A DNA stretch of 64,000 nt from an uncultured Kineothrix sp. (GTDB lineage Bacteria; Bacillota; Clostridia; Lachnospirales; Lachnospiraceae), in assembly GCA_910588855.1 (NCBI GenBank), contig CAJUSR010000005.1:179635-243634 (forward strand). Reading direction: 5' to 3'. Under the pieces are notes generated by a model. It was not told the origin of the DNA and did not search any database. It was given only the letters and a program-made list of their open reading frames with translations. Positions within the stretch are counted from its first letter, which is position 1, and every line of letters starts with the position of its first letter. Below, in pieces: positions 33,468 through 42,601 of this stretch. A program made the translations under genes and the position numbers.

Positions 33468-34277
33468 ATGATAACGAGTACGGCGAATCAGAAGATAAAA
33501 AGAATCGTGCAGTTGAATAAAAAGGCGGGGGAGCGGAAAAAGGAAGATGTGTTTGTAGCAGAGGGTCTTAAAATGTTTCTGGAAGTGCCGGAAGAAAGGT
33601 TGTGCGAAGTTTATCTTTCGGAAAGCTTTCTGCCTATTTTAGAAGAATTGGGGGAAAAGGGGAAGAAAGCGAGACAGAAACTGGAAGTGTGCGGTTACGA
33701 AACGGTGTCGGATGAAGTATTTCGCAAGATATCCGATACACAGGCTCCGCAAGGGATTTTATGCATTGTCCGGCAATGCCATTATTCCTTGGAAGAGGTG
33801 CTGAGGGAAAAAGAATGCCCCCTTTTGCTTGTCCTGGAAAATCTTCAGGACCCGGGCAACCTGGGAACGATTTTAAGGGCAGGGGAAGGGGCCGGTGTCT
33901 GTGGCGTGGTGATGAGCCGGGATACAGCGGATATTTATAATCCGAAAGTGATTCGGGCGACGATGGGGTCGATATACCGGATGCCTTTTTTCTATACGGA
34001 AAACTTAGAGGAAGCTATCATACGGATAAAGGAGGCTGGGGTAACGGTTTTCGCCGCCCATTTAAAAGGGGAAGGGAATTATGATAAATGTGATTATTGC
34101 AGGCCGTCTGCGTTTTTGATTGGGAATGAAGGGAAAGGGCTGACGGAGCGGACGGCGGATTTGGCAGATTCCTATGTAAAAATCCCTATGGAGGGGAAAG
34201 TGGAATCTTTGAATGCGGCGGTAGCAGCCGCCCTGCTGGTATATGAAGCGGCCAGACAGAGACGGGAAAGGGATTAG
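33468..34277 (+). CDS. TrmH-family (SpoU) rRNA/tRNA 2'-O-methyltransferase
   Basis: 269 residues. An N-terminal substrate-binding domain (ITSTANQKIKRIVQLNKKA, FVAEGLKMF) is followed by the SPOUT knot with its three motifs: NLQDPGNLGTILRAGEGAGV, then RATMGSIYRMPFF, then LIGNEGKGLTE with IPMEGKVESLNAAVAAALL. It transfers methyl from SAM to a ribose 2'-OH; the target RNA cannot be told. Start ATG 33468 with AGAGAGGG upstream; the longer frame to 33330 crosses the dispersed repeat. 62 bp before proC, likely co-transcribed. Confidence 0.9.
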   Translation: MITSTANQKIKRIVQLNKKAGERKKEDVFVAEGLKMFLEVPEERLCEVYLSESFLPILEELGEKGKKARQKLEVCGYETVSDEVFRKISDTQAPQGILCIVRQCHYSLEEVLREKECPLLLVLENLQDPGNLGTILRAGEGAGVCGVVMSRDTADIYNPKVIRATMGSIYRMPFFYTENLEEAIIRIKEAGVTVFAAHLKGEGNYDKCDYCRPSAFLIGNEGKGLTERTADLADSYVKIPMEGKVESLNAAVAAALLVYEAARQRRERD

Positions 34278-34339
34278 GGGCCAGGTTTGGAAATAGGATT
34301 GATTTTATGCAGCAAGGCTGCGTAGGAATGGAGGAGAAG

Positions 34340-35134
34340 ATGAAAATAGGATTTATCGGTTTGGGGAATATGGCAAAGGCAATGATTGGCGGGATGCTGC
34401 AGAAAGGAATCGTGGCGGCGCAGGATATCGCCGGTTCGGCAAAAACGCAGAGTACGTTGGAGCGGATGGGGGATGAGTTCCATATCCATACGATGGCGGA
34501 TAACAGGCAGGTGGCAAAATGGGCGGATATCATCATATTAGCGGTGAAGCCCGTTTTTTTCCCGGAAGTGATAGGGGAAATTAAGGATGCGGTAACGGAG
34601 GATAAACTGGTTATCAGTATTGCAGCAGGGAAAAGCCTGAAATGGATAGAAGAGGAGTTTGGGAAAAATATAAAGCTGATACGCTGTATGCCCAATACCC
34701 CGGCTTTAGTGGGGGCAGGCTGTACGGCCGTGTGTTGCAACCCAAGGGCAGGGGAAGAGGATGAGAAATTCTGCCTGAAATTGATGGAAAGTTTTGGAAA
34801 GGCAATAGTAATCCCGGAGCGGCTGATGGATGCGGCCGGTGCGGTAGGGGGCAGCTCCCCGGCATTTGTATTTTTGTTTATTGAAGCGATGGCGGACGGG
34901 GCGGTAAGAGCAGGGATGCCCAGGAAGCAGGCTTATGAATTTGCCGCTCATGCGGTTATGGGGAGCGCGAAGATGGTTTTGGAGACCGGGATGCATCCCG
35001 GGGAATTAAAGGATATGGTATGCTCTCCGGGCGGAACGACAATCGAAGGCGTAGCAGCCTTGGAAGAAGGAGGGATGCGGTCAGCCGTGATGAATGCGAT
35101 TCATGCTTGCGTGGAGAAATCAAAGTTGCTGTAG
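34340..35134 (+). CDS. proC: Pyrroline-5-carboxylate reductase
   Basis: 264 residues. Last step of proline synthesis, NAD(P)H-dependent. The Rossmann start is KIGFIGLGNMAKAMIGGML; the dimerisation/active region has AGAVGGSSPAFVFLFIEAMADGAVRAGMPR and the C-terminal signature PGELKDMVCSPGGTTIEG. Start ATG 34340 with GGAGGAGAAG immediately upstream; ATG 34307 and 34328 are less well placed. Confidence 0.95.
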   Translation: MKIGFIGLGNMAKAMIGGMLQKGIVAAQDIAGSAKTQSTLERMGDEFHIHTMADNRQVAKWADIIILAVKPVFFPEVIGEIKDAVTEDKLVISIAAGKSLKWIEEEFGKNIKLIRCMPNTPALVGAGCTAVCCNPRAGEEDEKFCLKLMESFGKAIVIPERLMDAAGAVGGSSPAFVFLFIEAMADGAVRAGMPRKQAYEFAAHAVMGSAKMVLETGMHPGELKDMVCSPGGTTIEGVAALEEGGMRSAVMNAIHACVEKSKLL

Positions 35135-35307
35135 GCTGCGATGGAAGACAGCTTTTCCCCCATTGTTCCATCATTTTTCATAGTTTACACCCCTCCCCAC
35201 GTAAAGGGGAAATGGCGGCTGAGTCAAACTTTTTTAAAAAAATTTAAAAAAAAAGAATAATTTGCCTACCTAAAACACCGCATAAGAATGGACGAGTTAG
35301 CATAAAC

Positions 35308-35336
35308 TTGACAATAAGTAATTAATTTGCTATTAT
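35308..35336 (+). promoter_or_regulatory. Promoter for the SleB-like hydrolase gene
   Basis: A perfect TTGACA (35308-35313), exactly 17 bp, TATTAT (35331-35336), in a 312-bp AT-rich gap. A short palindrome CTTATCA / TGATAAG follows near 35404 in the leader. Confidence 0.7.
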
Positions 35337-35446
35337 TTATGTAATAAAATTAACAATTTCGTAATAATTACATAAAATGAATGCAAAGAAAATGCACCGA
35401 ACCTTATCAAGCTGATAAGTGAGGTACGAACTGGGAGGTAAAAGAA

Positions 35447-36631
35447 ATGTCAGGAAACAGAAGGCCGTTTCGTATGCTGTCAGGTTTGGTTATAAGCCTG
35501 ATCATGATGATGGCTGTAGGTATGACCGCTGTAGCCGGCGAAAGTAAGACCAGCAGCCAGGACTATTTGGATTCGCTGAATGTAGGTGTGGAAGCGCTCC
35601 TTACACCCGATGAAAGCAACGGGGCAATGGGGAAGGCGGGTACGGAAGAGAAAGAGGGCGAAGAGGAGGCGGTGCCAGGAAATCTTCTGGCGGATAATTC
35701 TGCGTCGAGGGTACAGGTTACGGAAAGTATGGTAACCGAGAGCATTGAATCCGGGAAGCAGCAGGAGAAGGAGAAAAAATCCGATCTTGTGATGGCGGAT
35801 GTGCAAAATGCGTTAAATGTACGTGCAAAAGCCGATGAAGATTCGGAAAAAGTGGGTGTATTATATAAGGACTGCGGCGGAAGGATACTGGAAAGGAAAG
35901 ACGGTTGGACGAAATTAAGATCCGGCGATTTGGTGGGCTGGGCAAAGGATGAGTATCTTTTGTTTGATGAGGAAGCGGAAAGCATGGCAGATGAAGTGGG
36001 CAACCTTATCGTAACAATTGATACGGATACTTTGCGTATCCGTAAGGAGCCAAGTACGGAAGCCGGTGTTTTTGCATTGATGGCTCAGGATGATGAGCTG
36101 GATGTCATAGAGGTTGTTGATGATGATTGGATTAGTGTAAAGTATGATAATGAGATTGGCTATGTATCGGCAGAGTTCGTAGATTTAGATTTCCATATTG
36201 ATGAAGGGGAGACAATTGCGTCCATTAAAGCAAGGGAAAAGGCGGAGGCAGAAGCGAAGGCGAAGCTGACGGCAAACCAGGGCGCGGTAGCAGTGGGCGC
36301 AGACGATACAAGGCTTTTGGCGGCGCTTATCTACTGCGAAGCGGGCAACCAAGGCTATGAAGGGCATTTGGCAGTGGGGGCGACCGTGATGAACCGGGTA
36401 AGGAGCGGCGCATATCCTAATACGATTTACAGTGTGATTTACGCATCGGGGCAGTTTACGCCCGCATTGAACGGTAAAGTGGCAAGGGTATACGGCGGTA
36501 ATATACCGGAAAGCTGTATGACTGCGGCAAGAGAAGCTATTAATGGGGCTACCAATATCGGTACGGCGACTCATTTCAGAAGGGTAGGCGCCCATGATGG
36601 GATTGTAATCGGCGACCACGTTTTCTGGTAA
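35447..36631 (+). CDS. Secreted cell-wall hydrolase: two SH3 domains plus SleB-like hydrolase domain
   Basis: 394 residues. Signal peptide (about 1-31, ending AVA-G). Two bacterial SH3 domains, about 110-172 (NALNVRAKADEDSEKVGVLYK) and 185-245 (DTLRIRKEPSTEAGVFALM), probably hold the wall. The C-terminal Hydrolase_2 (SleB-like) domain runs from about 285 (DDTRLLAALIYCEAGNQGYEGHLAVGATVMNRV) with the catalytic Glu of CEAGNQ, through FTPALNGK, to THFRR. Such enzymes are lytic transglycosylases acting on peptidoglycan. A role in spore germination is possible but the SH3 set-up suggests vegetative wall turnover. Confidence 0.9.
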   Translation: MSGNRRPFRMLSGLVISLIMMMAVGMTAVAGESKTSSQDYLDSLNVGVEALLTPDESNGAMGKAGTEEKEGEEEAVPGNLLADNSASRVQVTESMVTESIESGKQQEKEKKSDLVMADVQNALNVRAKADEDSEKVGVLYKDCGGRILERKDGWTKLRSGDLVGWAKDEYLLFDEEAESMADEVGNLIVTIDTDTLRIRKEPSTEAGVFALMAQDDELDVIEVVDDDWISVKYDNEIGYVSAEFVDLDFHIDEGETIASIKAREKAEAEAKAKLTANQGAVAVGADDTRLLAALIYCEAGNQGYEGHLAVGATVMNRVRSGAYPNTIYSVIYASGQFTPALNGKVARVYGGNIPESCMTAAREAINGATNIGTATHFRRVGAHDGIVIGDHVFW

Positions 36632-36654
36632 AAACAGGATAGAAAACTAATGAA

Positions 36655-36694
36655 AAGGCGGCTTGCTCCTGATTTGGGGAAAGCTGCTTTTTTT
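36655..36694 (+). terminator. Rho-independent terminator after the SleB-like gene
   Basis: Stem AAGGCGGCTT(GCTCC) / (GGGGA)AAGCTGCTT followed by TTTTTT, 24 bp past the stop. Confidence 0.75.
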
Positions 36695-36750
36695 GGATAA
36701 CTGGAATTTGGGTGTCAGAAGCCTTTTGCCTGAAAATCTTGCGTACTGTA

Positions 36751-36779
36751 TTGAACAAAGGGTTAAAATATAGTAAGAT
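36751..36779 (+). promoter_or_regulatory. Promoter for the nfeD-like / SPFH gene pair
   Basis: TTGAAC (36751-36756), exactly 17 bp, TAAGAT (36774-36779), 30 bp before the start codon. Confidence 0.6.
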
Positions 36780-36808
36780 AATAAGAAAGCTTGAAAGGGG
36801 CTTGAAGT

Positions 36809-37243
36809 ATGAATTATACAATTTTTTGGCTGGTAGCCTTGGTTTTGTTTATTGCTATTGAAATAGCCACAATGGGTTTGACTACCATATGGTTTGCCGG
36901 CGGGGCATTGTTAGCTGTGCTGGCGGCGGCTTTGGGATTGCCTTTGACAGTACAGATTGTCTTATTTTTTATTATATCGTTTGTCCTTCTTTATTTTACA
37001 AGACCGATGGCGGTAAAATATTTTAATAAAGACCGGGTAAAAACCAATGCGGAAAGCCTTGTGGGGAAGCAGGCAATTGTAATCGGCGAAATTGACAACC
37101 TGCAAGGGATTGGGCAGGTGACTGTCGGCGGGATGGAATGGTCGGCCCGGGGTTCGGCAGACGGAATAAAGCTTCCAGTAGGCAGTGTGGTAAATATTGT
37201 TGCGATTAATGGGGTAAAATTAATTGTAGAAGAAAAGAAATGA
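36809..37243 (+). CDS. NfeD-like membrane protein
   Basis: 144 residues: two or three N-terminal helices (about 5-62) and a C-terminal OB-fold (about 80-142, VGKQAIVIGEIDN...GSVVNIVAINGVKLIVEE). This is the short NfeD form lacking the protease domain. Short NfeD proteins are encoded beside SPFH proteins and are thought to form a membrane-microdomain complex with them, as is the case here with the next gene 56 bp downstream. Confidence 0.9.
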   Translation: MNYTIFWLVALVLFIAIEIATMGLTTIWFAGGALLAVLAAALGLPLTVQIVLFFIISFVLLYFTRPMAVKYFNKDRVKTNAESLVGKQAIVIGEIDNLQGIGQVTVGGMEWSARGSADGIKLPVGSVVNIVAINGVKLIVEEKK

Positions 37244-37299
37244 GAAAACGTTTAGTCTATGCCTGCAAAGGCGGACTGGGCAGGAATGGAGGATGAGTT

Positions 37300-38223
37300 A
37301 TGGGTTTTGTATTAATTGTTTTATTGGTGCTGGTTGTATTGGTTTTGGCTTCCTGTATTAAGATTGTGCCGCAGGCCTATGCCTATGTTATGGAAAGGCT
37401 TGGCGCATATCAGGGGACATGGTCGGTAGGCATACATTTTAAGACGCCTTTCCTCGACAAAGTGGCGAAAAAGGTAAATCTGAAAGAACAGGTTGTGGAT
37501 TTTGCGCCCCAGCCGGTAATTACAAAGGATAATGTAACAATGCGGATTGATACGGTAGTATTTTTCCAGATTACAGACCCTAAGCTCTTTGCATATGGTG
37601 TGGAAAATCCGATTATGGCGATTGAGAATTTAACGGCTACAACGCTTAGAAATATTATCGGGGAGATGGAGCTGGATCAGACATTGACTTCCAGAGAAGT
37701 AATCAATACGAAAATGCGTTCCTCACTGGATATAGCCACAGACCCTTGGGGGATTAAGGTAAACCGTGTGGAACTGAAAAATATTATCCCTCCGGCTGCT
37801 ATTCAGGATGCGATGGAGAAGCAGATGAAGGCGGAGAGGGAACGTCGTGAAGCGATTTTGCGTGCGGAAGGCGAGAAAAAATCTACGATTCTTGTAGCGG
37901 AAGGGCAGAAAGAATCGGTGATTCTGGAAGCAGAGGCAGAAAAGCAGTCGGCTATCCTCCGCGCGGAGGCACAAAAGGAGAAGATGATTCGTGAAGCCGA
38001 AGGTGAAGCGGAGGCTATCCTTAAGGTACAGAAAGCAACTGCGGACGGTATCCGGATGATTCGCGAAGCAGGGGCAGACCAGTCAGTGCTGACGATTAAG
38101 AGTTTGGAAGCTTTTGAAAAGGCAGCCGACGGCAAGGCGACAAAGATTATTATCCCTTCCGAGATTCAGGGGATTGCAGGATTGGCTTCTTCTTTAAAAG
38201 AAATCGTGGTGGATGAAAAGTAG
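37300..38223 (+). CDS. SPFH/Band 7 (stomatin-like, QmcA-type) membrane scaffold protein
   Basis: 307 residues. One N-terminal membrane segment (1-22), an SPFH domain (about 23-185: CIKIVPQAYAYVMERLGAYQ, then DPWGIKVNRVELKNIIPP) and an Ala/Glu-rich helical rod (185-260, repeats of the form ILxAEGxKES). SPFH proteins oligomerise into cage-like membrane microdomains and often regulate proteases. Forms an evident pair with the NfeD-like gene. Start ATG 37300 with GGAGGATG upstream. Confidence 0.92.
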   Translation: MGFVLIVLLVLVVLVLASCIKIVPQAYAYVMERLGAYQGTWSVGIHFKTPFLDKVAKKVNLKEQVVDFAPQPVITKDNVTMRIDTVVFFQITDPKLFAYGVENPIMAIENLTATTLRNIIGEMELDQTLTSREVINTKMRSSLDIATDPWGIKVNRVELKNIIPPAAIQDAMEKQMKAERERREAILRAEGEKKSTILVAEGQKESVILEAEAEKQSAILRAEAQKEKMIREAEGEAEAILKVQKATADGIRMIREAGADQSVLTIKSLEAFEKAADGKATKIIIPSEIQGIAGLASSLKEIVVDEK

Positions 38224-38316
38224 AGCCTTCCGGCATGGAATAGAAAAGCTGACAGGCTAAATAGGCCAGGCGTTTTAGAAAATGGCAAAAGAGCAAAAAA
38301 GTGAATAGGAGTAAAT

Positions 38317-38354
38317 TCCGGCAGTTGGGAGATGGGTTCCGCCTGCCGGATTTT
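38317..38354 (+). terminator. Terminator-like hairpin between the SPFH gene and argF
   Basis: TCCGGCAG (38317-38324) pairs with CTGCCGGA (38343-38350), followed by TTTT. It ends 22 bp before the argF start and could end the SPFH message. Confidence 0.5.
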
Positions 38355-38375
38355 AAATAGAAGGAGGAGACGAGG

Positions 38376-39380
38376 ATGAACTTAGTAGGTCGTGATTTCC
38401 TGAAGCTTTTGGATTTTTCAGGGGAAGAAATGGAATATTTACTGGATTTGGCAGCGGATTTAAAGGAAAGGAAGAAAAAAGGGATAGCGACAAGGTGGCA
38501 CGAGGGGAAGAACGTGGCGCTTATTTTCGAGAAGACGAGTACAAGGACAAGATGTTCTTTTGAGGTGGCTGCCCATGATTTAGGTATGGGAACCACTTAC
38601 CTTGACCCCACAAGTTCCCAGATAGGAAAGAAAGAAAGTATTGCGGACACGGCAAGGGTGCTTGCCGGTATGTTCGAGGGGATTGAGTATAGAGGGTTTG
38701 GGCAGGATATCGTAGAAGAACTGGCAAAGTATGCAAAGGTTCCGGTCTGGAACGGGTTGACCAATGAATTTCACCCGACCCAAATGCTGGCGGATTTGCT
38801 GACCATCCGGGAACATTTCGGTTATTTGAAGGATATCCGTTTTACATATATGGGGGATGCCCGGTACAATATGGGCAATTCCCTGATGGTGGCGTGCGCG
38901 AAGATGGGGATGCATTTTACTGCTTGTACGGCAGGGAAATATTTCCCGGATAGAGAATTGGTAGAGGAATGTAAAAAAATAGCCGCAGGCACAGGAGCCA
39001 CCATTACTTTAACGGAAGATGTGGAGACCGGGGTAAAAGGGGCGGACGTTATTTATACGGATGTATGGGTTTCTATGGGGGAACCGGATGAAGTCTGGGA
39101 AGAGCGGATTAAAGACCTTATGCCATATCAAGTGAATGGGAAGGTGATGGGGCTGGCAGGGGAAAAAGCGGTGTTTATGCATTGCCTTCCTGCTTTCCAT
39201 GATTTGAATACGAAGATAGGGAAGGAAATCAAAGGGAAATTCGGCATTGCGGAGATGGAAGTGACGGATGAGGTGTTTGAGTCGGAGGCATCCATTGTTT
39301 TTGAAGAAGCGGAGAACCGGATGCATACAATAAAAGCAGTGATGGCGGCAACGCTTGGCGTGCCGGAAAATAAAGGATAA
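38376..39380 (+). CDS. argF: Ornithine carbamoyltransferase
   Basis: 334 residues. Combines ornithine and carbamoyl phosphate to citrulline. Carbamoyl-phosphate site STRTRCSFEVAAHD (about 54-67) and HPTQMLAD (about 132-139); ornithine/catalytic motif MHCLPAFHD (about 268-276). Length and motifs are typical. No arcA or arcC lies nearby, so anabolic arginine synthesis is more likely than the catabolic deiminase route, but context alone does not settle it. Start ATG 38376 with AAGGAGG upstream; birA follows after 5 bp. Confidence 0.95.
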   Translation: MNLVGRDFLKLLDFSGEEMEYLLDLAADLKERKKKGIATRWHEGKNVALIFEKTSTRTRCSFEVAAHDLGMGTTYLDPTSSQIGKKESIADTARVLAGMFEGIEYRGFGQDIVEELAKYAKVPVWNGLTNEFHPTQMLADLLTIREHFGYLKDIRFTYMGDARYNMGNSLMVACAKMGMHFTACTAGKYFPDRELVEECKKIAAGTGATITLTEDVETGVKGADVIYTDVWVSMGEPDEVWEERIKDLMPYQVNGKVMGLAGEKAVFMHCLPAFHDLNTKIGKEIKGKFGIAEMEVTDEVFESEASIVFEEAENRMHTIKAVMAATLGVPENKG

Positions 39381-39385
39381 CGGGC

Positions 39386-40366
39386 ATGAAAACAGAGATT
39401 TTGAAACTTCTTCGGGAAAGCGGGGATTATATTTCAGGGCAGGAACTTTGCAGCCTTTTTGGCGTTTCCAGAACGGCGGTATGGAAGGTGATAAACCAGC
39501 TAAAGGAAGAAGGATATGGGATTGAAGCGGTGCAGAATAAAGGTTATCGCTTGCGGCTGAATCCGGATGTGCTTTCATACAGCGAGTTGAAGAGCCGTAT
39601 CAGGAACAATTGGGCGGGCGGCGAGATTTATTATTATGAGGAAACCGGGTCTACCAACATTGATGCAAAGCGTCTGGGGGAAGAAGGGGCTGCTCATGGA
39701 ACCATAGTGGTGGCAGACAAACAGAACGCAGGCAGAGGGCGCAGGGGAAGGGCATGGCAGTCTCCGGCAGGGAAGGATATTTATTTTACGATTTTGCTGC
39801 GGCCTTCTTTTGAGCCAGATAAGGCGTCAGGGCTTACGTTGGTTATGGCCCTTTCCGTAGCGCAGGCTGTGGAAAGGAAATGCAATTTGAAGGCAGGTAT
39901 TAAATGGCCCAATGACGTGGTGCTGAACGGGAAAAAAATTTGTGGGATTTTGACGGAAATGAATATGGAAACGGATTATATCCAGCATGTGGTCATTGGT
40001 GTGGGGATTAATGTGAATCTGGACGAAATGCCGGAGGAAATCAGCCAGACAGCGACTTCGATTTTGCGGGAGGGTGGAGAAAAGACGGCAAGGGCGGAGC
40101 TTTTGCAGGAAGTGCTGGCACGGTTTGAAGAAAATTATGGGATGTATGAAAAGGAGTTGGACTTAAGCTATATGCGGGAGGAATATAACAGCCATCTGGT
40201 GAATGTGGGCAAACAGGTGAAAGTGCTGGATCCCAAAGGGGAGTTTGAAGGCATTGCCAGAGGGATTAATGCCTCCGGGGAGTTGCTGATAGAGACTCCT
40301 GACGGGAAAGTGGCGGAAGTCTATGCCGGGGAAGTTTCGGTAAGGGGGATGTATGGATATGTTTGA
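39386..40366 (+). CDS. birA: Bifunctional biotin operon repressor / biotin-protein ligase
   Basis: 326 residues. An N-terminal winged helix (1-62, SGQELCSLFGVSRTAVWKVINQL) is followed by the BPL catalytic domain: STNIDAKRL, the biotinyl-AMP loop QNAGRGRRGRAWQSPAGKD, KWPNDVVLNGKKICGIL, and the C-terminal SH3-like cap. It activates biotin with ATP and attaches it to carboxylases; the HTH suggests it also represses biotin genes. Start ATG 39386, 5 bp after argF. It overlaps the next frame by 14 bp. Confidence 0.94.
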   Translation: MKTEILKLLRESGDYISGQELCSLFGVSRTAVWKVINQLKEEGYGIEAVQNKGYRLRLNPDVLSYSELKSRIRNNWAGGEIYYYEETGSTNIDAKRLGEEGAAHGTIVVADKQNAGRGRRGRAWQSPAGKDIYFTILLRPSFEPDKASGLTLVMALSVAQAVERKCNLKAGIKWPNDVVLNGKKICGILTEMNMETDYIQHVVIGVGINVNLDEMPEEISQTATSILREGGEKTARAELLQEVLARFEENYGMYEKELDLSYMREEYNSHLVNVGKQVKVLDPKGEFEGIARGINASGELLIETPDGKVAEVYAGEVSVRGMYGYV

Positions 40367-40781
40367 CCAAAGAAGGGCAGCGGAAAAGGAAAATGGGAAA
40401 ACCGTTCTATGCGGGGCAAACGCGTATGAGAAAAAATATTATTTCAACGATACATTCAACGGAATCCCTCAATCCATCAAAGATGAATTGAATATTATCT
40501 GTGTCCTTTTTACCGAAGAGGTAGGGGGGATTTTTACCATTGCTTTTGAACCGGACGGAAGTGTGGTGATGGAAACAAATTTTGCGGAGGATGATTTCTT
40601 ATATGATGAAATCGGAAGCGGGCTGCTGGTTCGGGAAGTAAGCCGGAAAAGACAGGAAATGCTGGAGTCTTTAAGCCTGTATTATAGAGTGTTCGTCCTC
40701 CATGAAAGGTTGGACGCGGAAGAAGAGGGAACAGAAATAGATTGGGAAAGGCCGGGTAGAAGCGATGATATTAGTGATTGA
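40353..40781 (+). CDS. DUF6145-like protein
   Basis: 142 residues, soluble, acidic C-terminus. It overlaps birA by 14 bp and coaX by 17 bp, so it is translationally coupled. Phrases such as ANAYEKKYYFNDTFNGIPQSIKDELNIICVLFTEEVGGIF match a small family I recall as DUF6145 in Lachnospiraceae, where it lies between birA and coaX. Function unknown; context hints at coenzyme metabolism but does not prove it. ATG 40359 is an alternative start. Confidence 0.75.
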   Translation: MDMFDQRRAAEKENGKTVLCGANAYEKKYYFNDTFNGIPQSIKDELNIICVLFTEEVGGIFTIAFEPDGSVVMETNFAEDDFLYDEIGSGLLVREVSRKRQEMLESLSLYYRVFVLHERLDAEEEGTEIDWERPGRSDDISD

Positions 40782-41535
40782 TGTAGGGAATACCAATATA
40801 ACTTATGGGGTATATAAGGGGAAGGAACTGGTAGCTACGTTTCGGATGACGACGAAGCAGCCCCGTACTTCGGACGAATATGGAATGAATATTATGGAAC
40901 TTTTACGGATTCATTCGGTGGATAAAAAGGATTTGGAAGGAACCATCATAGCCAGCGTGGTGCCGAATGTGATGCATTCCCTGACAGGGGCGGTAACACG
41001 TTATCTTGGAACCGCGCCGCTCATCGTAGGGCCGGGGGTGAAAACGGGGATAAAAGTGGTAACGGAAAACCCAAGGCAGATAGGGGCAGACCGTATCGTG
41101 GATGCAGTGGCGGCATATGAAATATACGGCGGGCCGGTTCTGGTATTGGATTTTGGAACGGCAACGACTTATGACTTGGTGTCGGAGGACGGAAGCTTTA
41201 TTGCATGTATCATAGCGCCCGGCATACGGATATCCGCGAAAGCCCTTTGGGAAGGGACCGCGAAGCTGCCGGAGGTGGAAATTAAAAAGCCGAAATCTAT
41301 CTTAGCCCAGGAAACGGTTTCCAGTATGCAGGCAGGTCTGATATATGGACAGATTGGGCAGACGGAATATATTGTCAGCCATGTGAAAAAGGAAAGCGGT
41401 TATGACAATCTGAAAGTAGTGGCGACCGGGGGGCTGGGAAGGCTGATTTCCGAAGAAACGGAGAGCATCCAATTTTATAACAGCACCTTAACTTTGGACG
41501 GGCTGCGCATGATTTACGAAAAGAATAGGAAATAG
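40765..41535 (+). CDS. coaX: Type III pantothenate kinase
   Basis: 256 residues. First step of coenzyme A synthesis. The ASKHA-fold phosphate motifs are LVIDVGNTNITYGVY at the N-terminus and VLVLDFGTATTYDLV (about 128-142); GADRIVDAVAAYEIY precedes it and ATGGLGRLI closes the third motif. Type III enzymes need a monovalent cation and are not feedback-inhibited by CoA. Overlaps the upstream gene and is 2 bp from dusB: one tight operon. Confidence 0.95.
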   Translation: MILVIDVGNTNITYGVYKGKELVATFRMTTKQPRTSDEYGMNIMELLRIHSVDKKDLEGTIIASVVPNVMHSLTGAVTRYLGTAPLIVGPGVKTGIKVVTENPRQIGADRIVDAVAAYEIYGGPVLVLDFGTATTYDLVSEDGSFIACIIAPGIRISAKALWEGTAKLPEVEIKKPKSILAQETVSSMQAGLIYGQIGQTEYIVSHVKKESGYDNLKVVATGGLGRLISEETESIQFYNSTLTLDGLRMIYEKNRK

Positions 41536-41537
41536 CA

Positions 41538-42548
41538 ATGGCGGATAAATTATTAAGGCAGTTGAAAATTGGCGATGTGGTTTTAGGGAACAATGTTATA
41601 CTGGCTCCTATGGCAGGTGTATCGGACCTGCCATTTCGTCTTTTGTGCAAAGAGCAGGGGGCAGGGCTGTTGGGGATGGAAATGGTAAGTGCAAAGGCGA
41701 TTATGTACAACAGCAAAAATACGGAAGCTTTGATGGAGATTCATCCGGACGAAATGCCGGTTTCTTTGCAGTTGTTCGGTTCGGATGCGGATATTATCAG
41801 CGAGATGGCAAAAAGGATTGAGGACAGACCCTTTTCCATCTTGGATATCAATATGGGCTGCCCTGTACCGAAAGTAGTAAATAACGGGGAAGGGTCGGCA
41901 TTAATGAAAAACCCGGCCCTTGTACGGGAAATCGTATCCAAAACGGTAGAGACTGTCCGCAAACCGGTTACGGTGAAAATACGGAAAGGCTTTGACGGGG
42001 AACATGCCAATGCGGTAGAAATCGCCAAGGCGGCGGAGGATGCAGGAGCGGCGGCAGTAGCGGTACATGGGAGGACGAGAGAAGAGTTTTATTCCGGGAA
42101 GGCGGATTGGAAGATTATTACAGAGGTAAAAAAAGCAGTAAACATTCCGGTAATAGGGAATGGAGATGTGACGGACGGCGAGTCGGCAAAACGGATGCTG
42201 GAGGAGACAGGCTGCGACGGGGTTATGATAGGGCGGGCAGCCAGAGGGAATCCTTGGATATTCCGAGAAGTGACGGCATATCTGGAAAACGGAAGGAAAG
42301 AGCCAAGGCCGGAGGCAGAAGAAGTAAAGGATGTCATTTTACGCCATGCGGAGCTTCAAACCCGGTATAAGGGGGAATATATCGGAATCAGGGAAATGAG
42401 GAAGCATATTGCATGGTATACGGCGGGATATCCCCATTCGGCAAAATTCAGAGGACGGATAAATGAAATAGAGGGGATGGAAGAGCTGCGCAAAGGGATA
42501 GAGGAAATCTTCTCCCCCCATCAATTGGAGCGGTGCGTGCGGGAATAA
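41538..42548 (+). CDS. dusB: tRNA-dihydrouridine synthase
   Basis: 336 residues. FMN-dependent reduction of uridine to dihydrouridine in tRNA. VILAPMAGVSDLPFRLLCKEQG opens the TIM barrel, and the catalytic Cys is in NMGCPVPKVVNNGEGSAL. VHGRTREEFYSG and GNGDVTDGESA / GRAARGNPWIF are the FMN phosphate motifs. Closest to the DusB group. Start ATG 41538 directly after coaX. Confidence 0.93.
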   Translation: MADKLLRQLKIGDVVLGNNVILAPMAGVSDLPFRLLCKEQGAGLLGMEMVSAKAIMYNSKNTEALMEIHPDEMPVSLQLFGSDADIISEMAKRIEDRPFSILDINMGCPVPKVVNNGEGSALMKNPALVREIVSKTVETVRKPVTVKIRKGFDGEHANAVEIAKAAEDAGAAAVAVHGRTREEFYSGKADWKIITEVKKAVNIPVIGNGDVTDGESAKRMLEETGCDGVMIGRAARGNPWIFREVTAYLENGRKEPRPEAEEVKDVILRHAELQTRYKGEYIGIREMRKHIAWYTAGYPHSAKFRGRINEIEGMEELRKGIEEIFSPHQLERCVRE

Positions 42549-42601
42549 AAACTCTTGTTTGCTCATAGGTTGTTTTAAGGGGCACAGGAGGATAGGATGT
42601 T